A stretch of DNA of 5,145 nucleotides, from the NCBI GenBank assembly GCA_900555035.1, contig USJX01000127.1, positions 1 to 5,145 of the forward strand, written 5' to 3'. The translations under genes were made by a program, and so were the position numbers. Positions 5,070 through 5,145 of the stretch are shown here, piece by piece (positions within the stretch are counted from its first letter, which is position 1; the number at the start of each line of letters is the position of its first letter). This DNA is from an uncultured Prevotella sp. GTDB lineage: Bacteria > Bacteroidota > Bacteroidia > Bacteroidales > Bacteroidaceae. Below the pieces are notes generated by a model. It saw only the letters and a program-made list of their open reading frames with translations, was not told the DNA's origin and ran no database searches.

Positions 5070-5145
5070 TCAGAATAAAATCTGATAACGGTTCTTCCGC
5101 CGCATGGTGTAGCTTACGTGCAGCCAGCGCTGCTTGCCGGGGGCG
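5070..5145 (-). CDS. M15-type peptidoglycan peptidase, C-terminal end (partial)
   Basis: Only the last 24 codons and TGA are in the window; the gene starts beyond 5145. The visible peptide contains KQRWLHVSYTMRRKNRYQIL. The WLHVS phrase followed by NRxQIL matches the end of the M15_3 (D-Ala-D-Ala carboxypeptidase/endolysin-like) family as I recall it, where the histidine of W-x-H-V-S is a zinc ligand. Such enzymes cut peptide cross-links in peptidoglycan. Its place directly upstream of smalltalk and HU-HIG genes supports this, because cell-wall hydrolases are the usual partner. The active-site region is outside the window, so the assignment is moderate; an amidase is the main alternative. Confidence 0.62.
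   Translation of the reverse strand, partial: APGKQRWLHVSYTMRRKNRYQILF

Noticed and set aside
5069..5086. ATCAGA/TCTGAT hairpin at the end of the M15-like gene as a terminator
   Set aside because: Only six base pairs, AT-rich, no following T-run; the next gene starts about 55 bp later and is probably co-transcribed.

Overview
This window looks like a chromosomal segment from a gut or oral Bacteroidales bacterium, most likely Prevotella or Segatella (copri-like). The reasons are: a promoter of the Bacteroidetes type (TTTG, 20 nt, TAnnTTTG) instead of -35/-10 boxes; a lipoprotein with the acidic Bacteroidetes surface-export signal after its cysteine; a T9SS-like C-terminal tail; and families almost confined to this phylum (PCMD, calycin-like, HU-HIG, smalltalk). 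The genus is inferred. No search was run.

Layout, left to right. Bases 1-68 are the end of rplT (ribosomal protein L20) on the + strand. A very strong intrinsic terminator follows (142-184), then a second hairpin (224-248) that serves the gene converging from the right. From about 4067 down to 306 on the - strand lies what looks like one three-gene transcription unit. In order of transcription it holds a PCMD-domain lipoprotein (3978-2815), a small outer-membrane beta-barrel (2731-1967), and a secreted protein with a calycin-like domain, a second PCMD-like domain and a T9SS-like tail (1883-306). The first gene has a near-perfect promoter at 4074-4105 and a leader of roughly 90 nt made largely of two 28-nt direct repeats. 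The two intergenic gaps (83 bp each) show no terminator and no good promoter.

To the right, separated by a terminator (4152-4185), is a second - strand unit. It holds the end of an M15-type murein peptidase (5145-5070), a 31-codon smalltalk-type membrane peptide (5013-4918), and an HU-HIG family DNA-binding protein with a glycine-rich repeat tail (4853-4248).

Working model: the first unit puts three products at the cell envelope (a lipid-anchored PCMD protein, a barrel, and a secreted PCMD protein), which suggests a surface assembly of unknown ligand. The second unit is the recurrent Bacteroidales HU/smalltalk/endolysin-like cassette, whose function is also unknown. The most unusual details are three consecutive in-frame copies of the last codons plus stop of the calycin/PCMD gene, the tandem-repeat leader directly downstream of the promoter, and a smalltalk peptide whose lipobox would leave only a three-residue lipopeptide.
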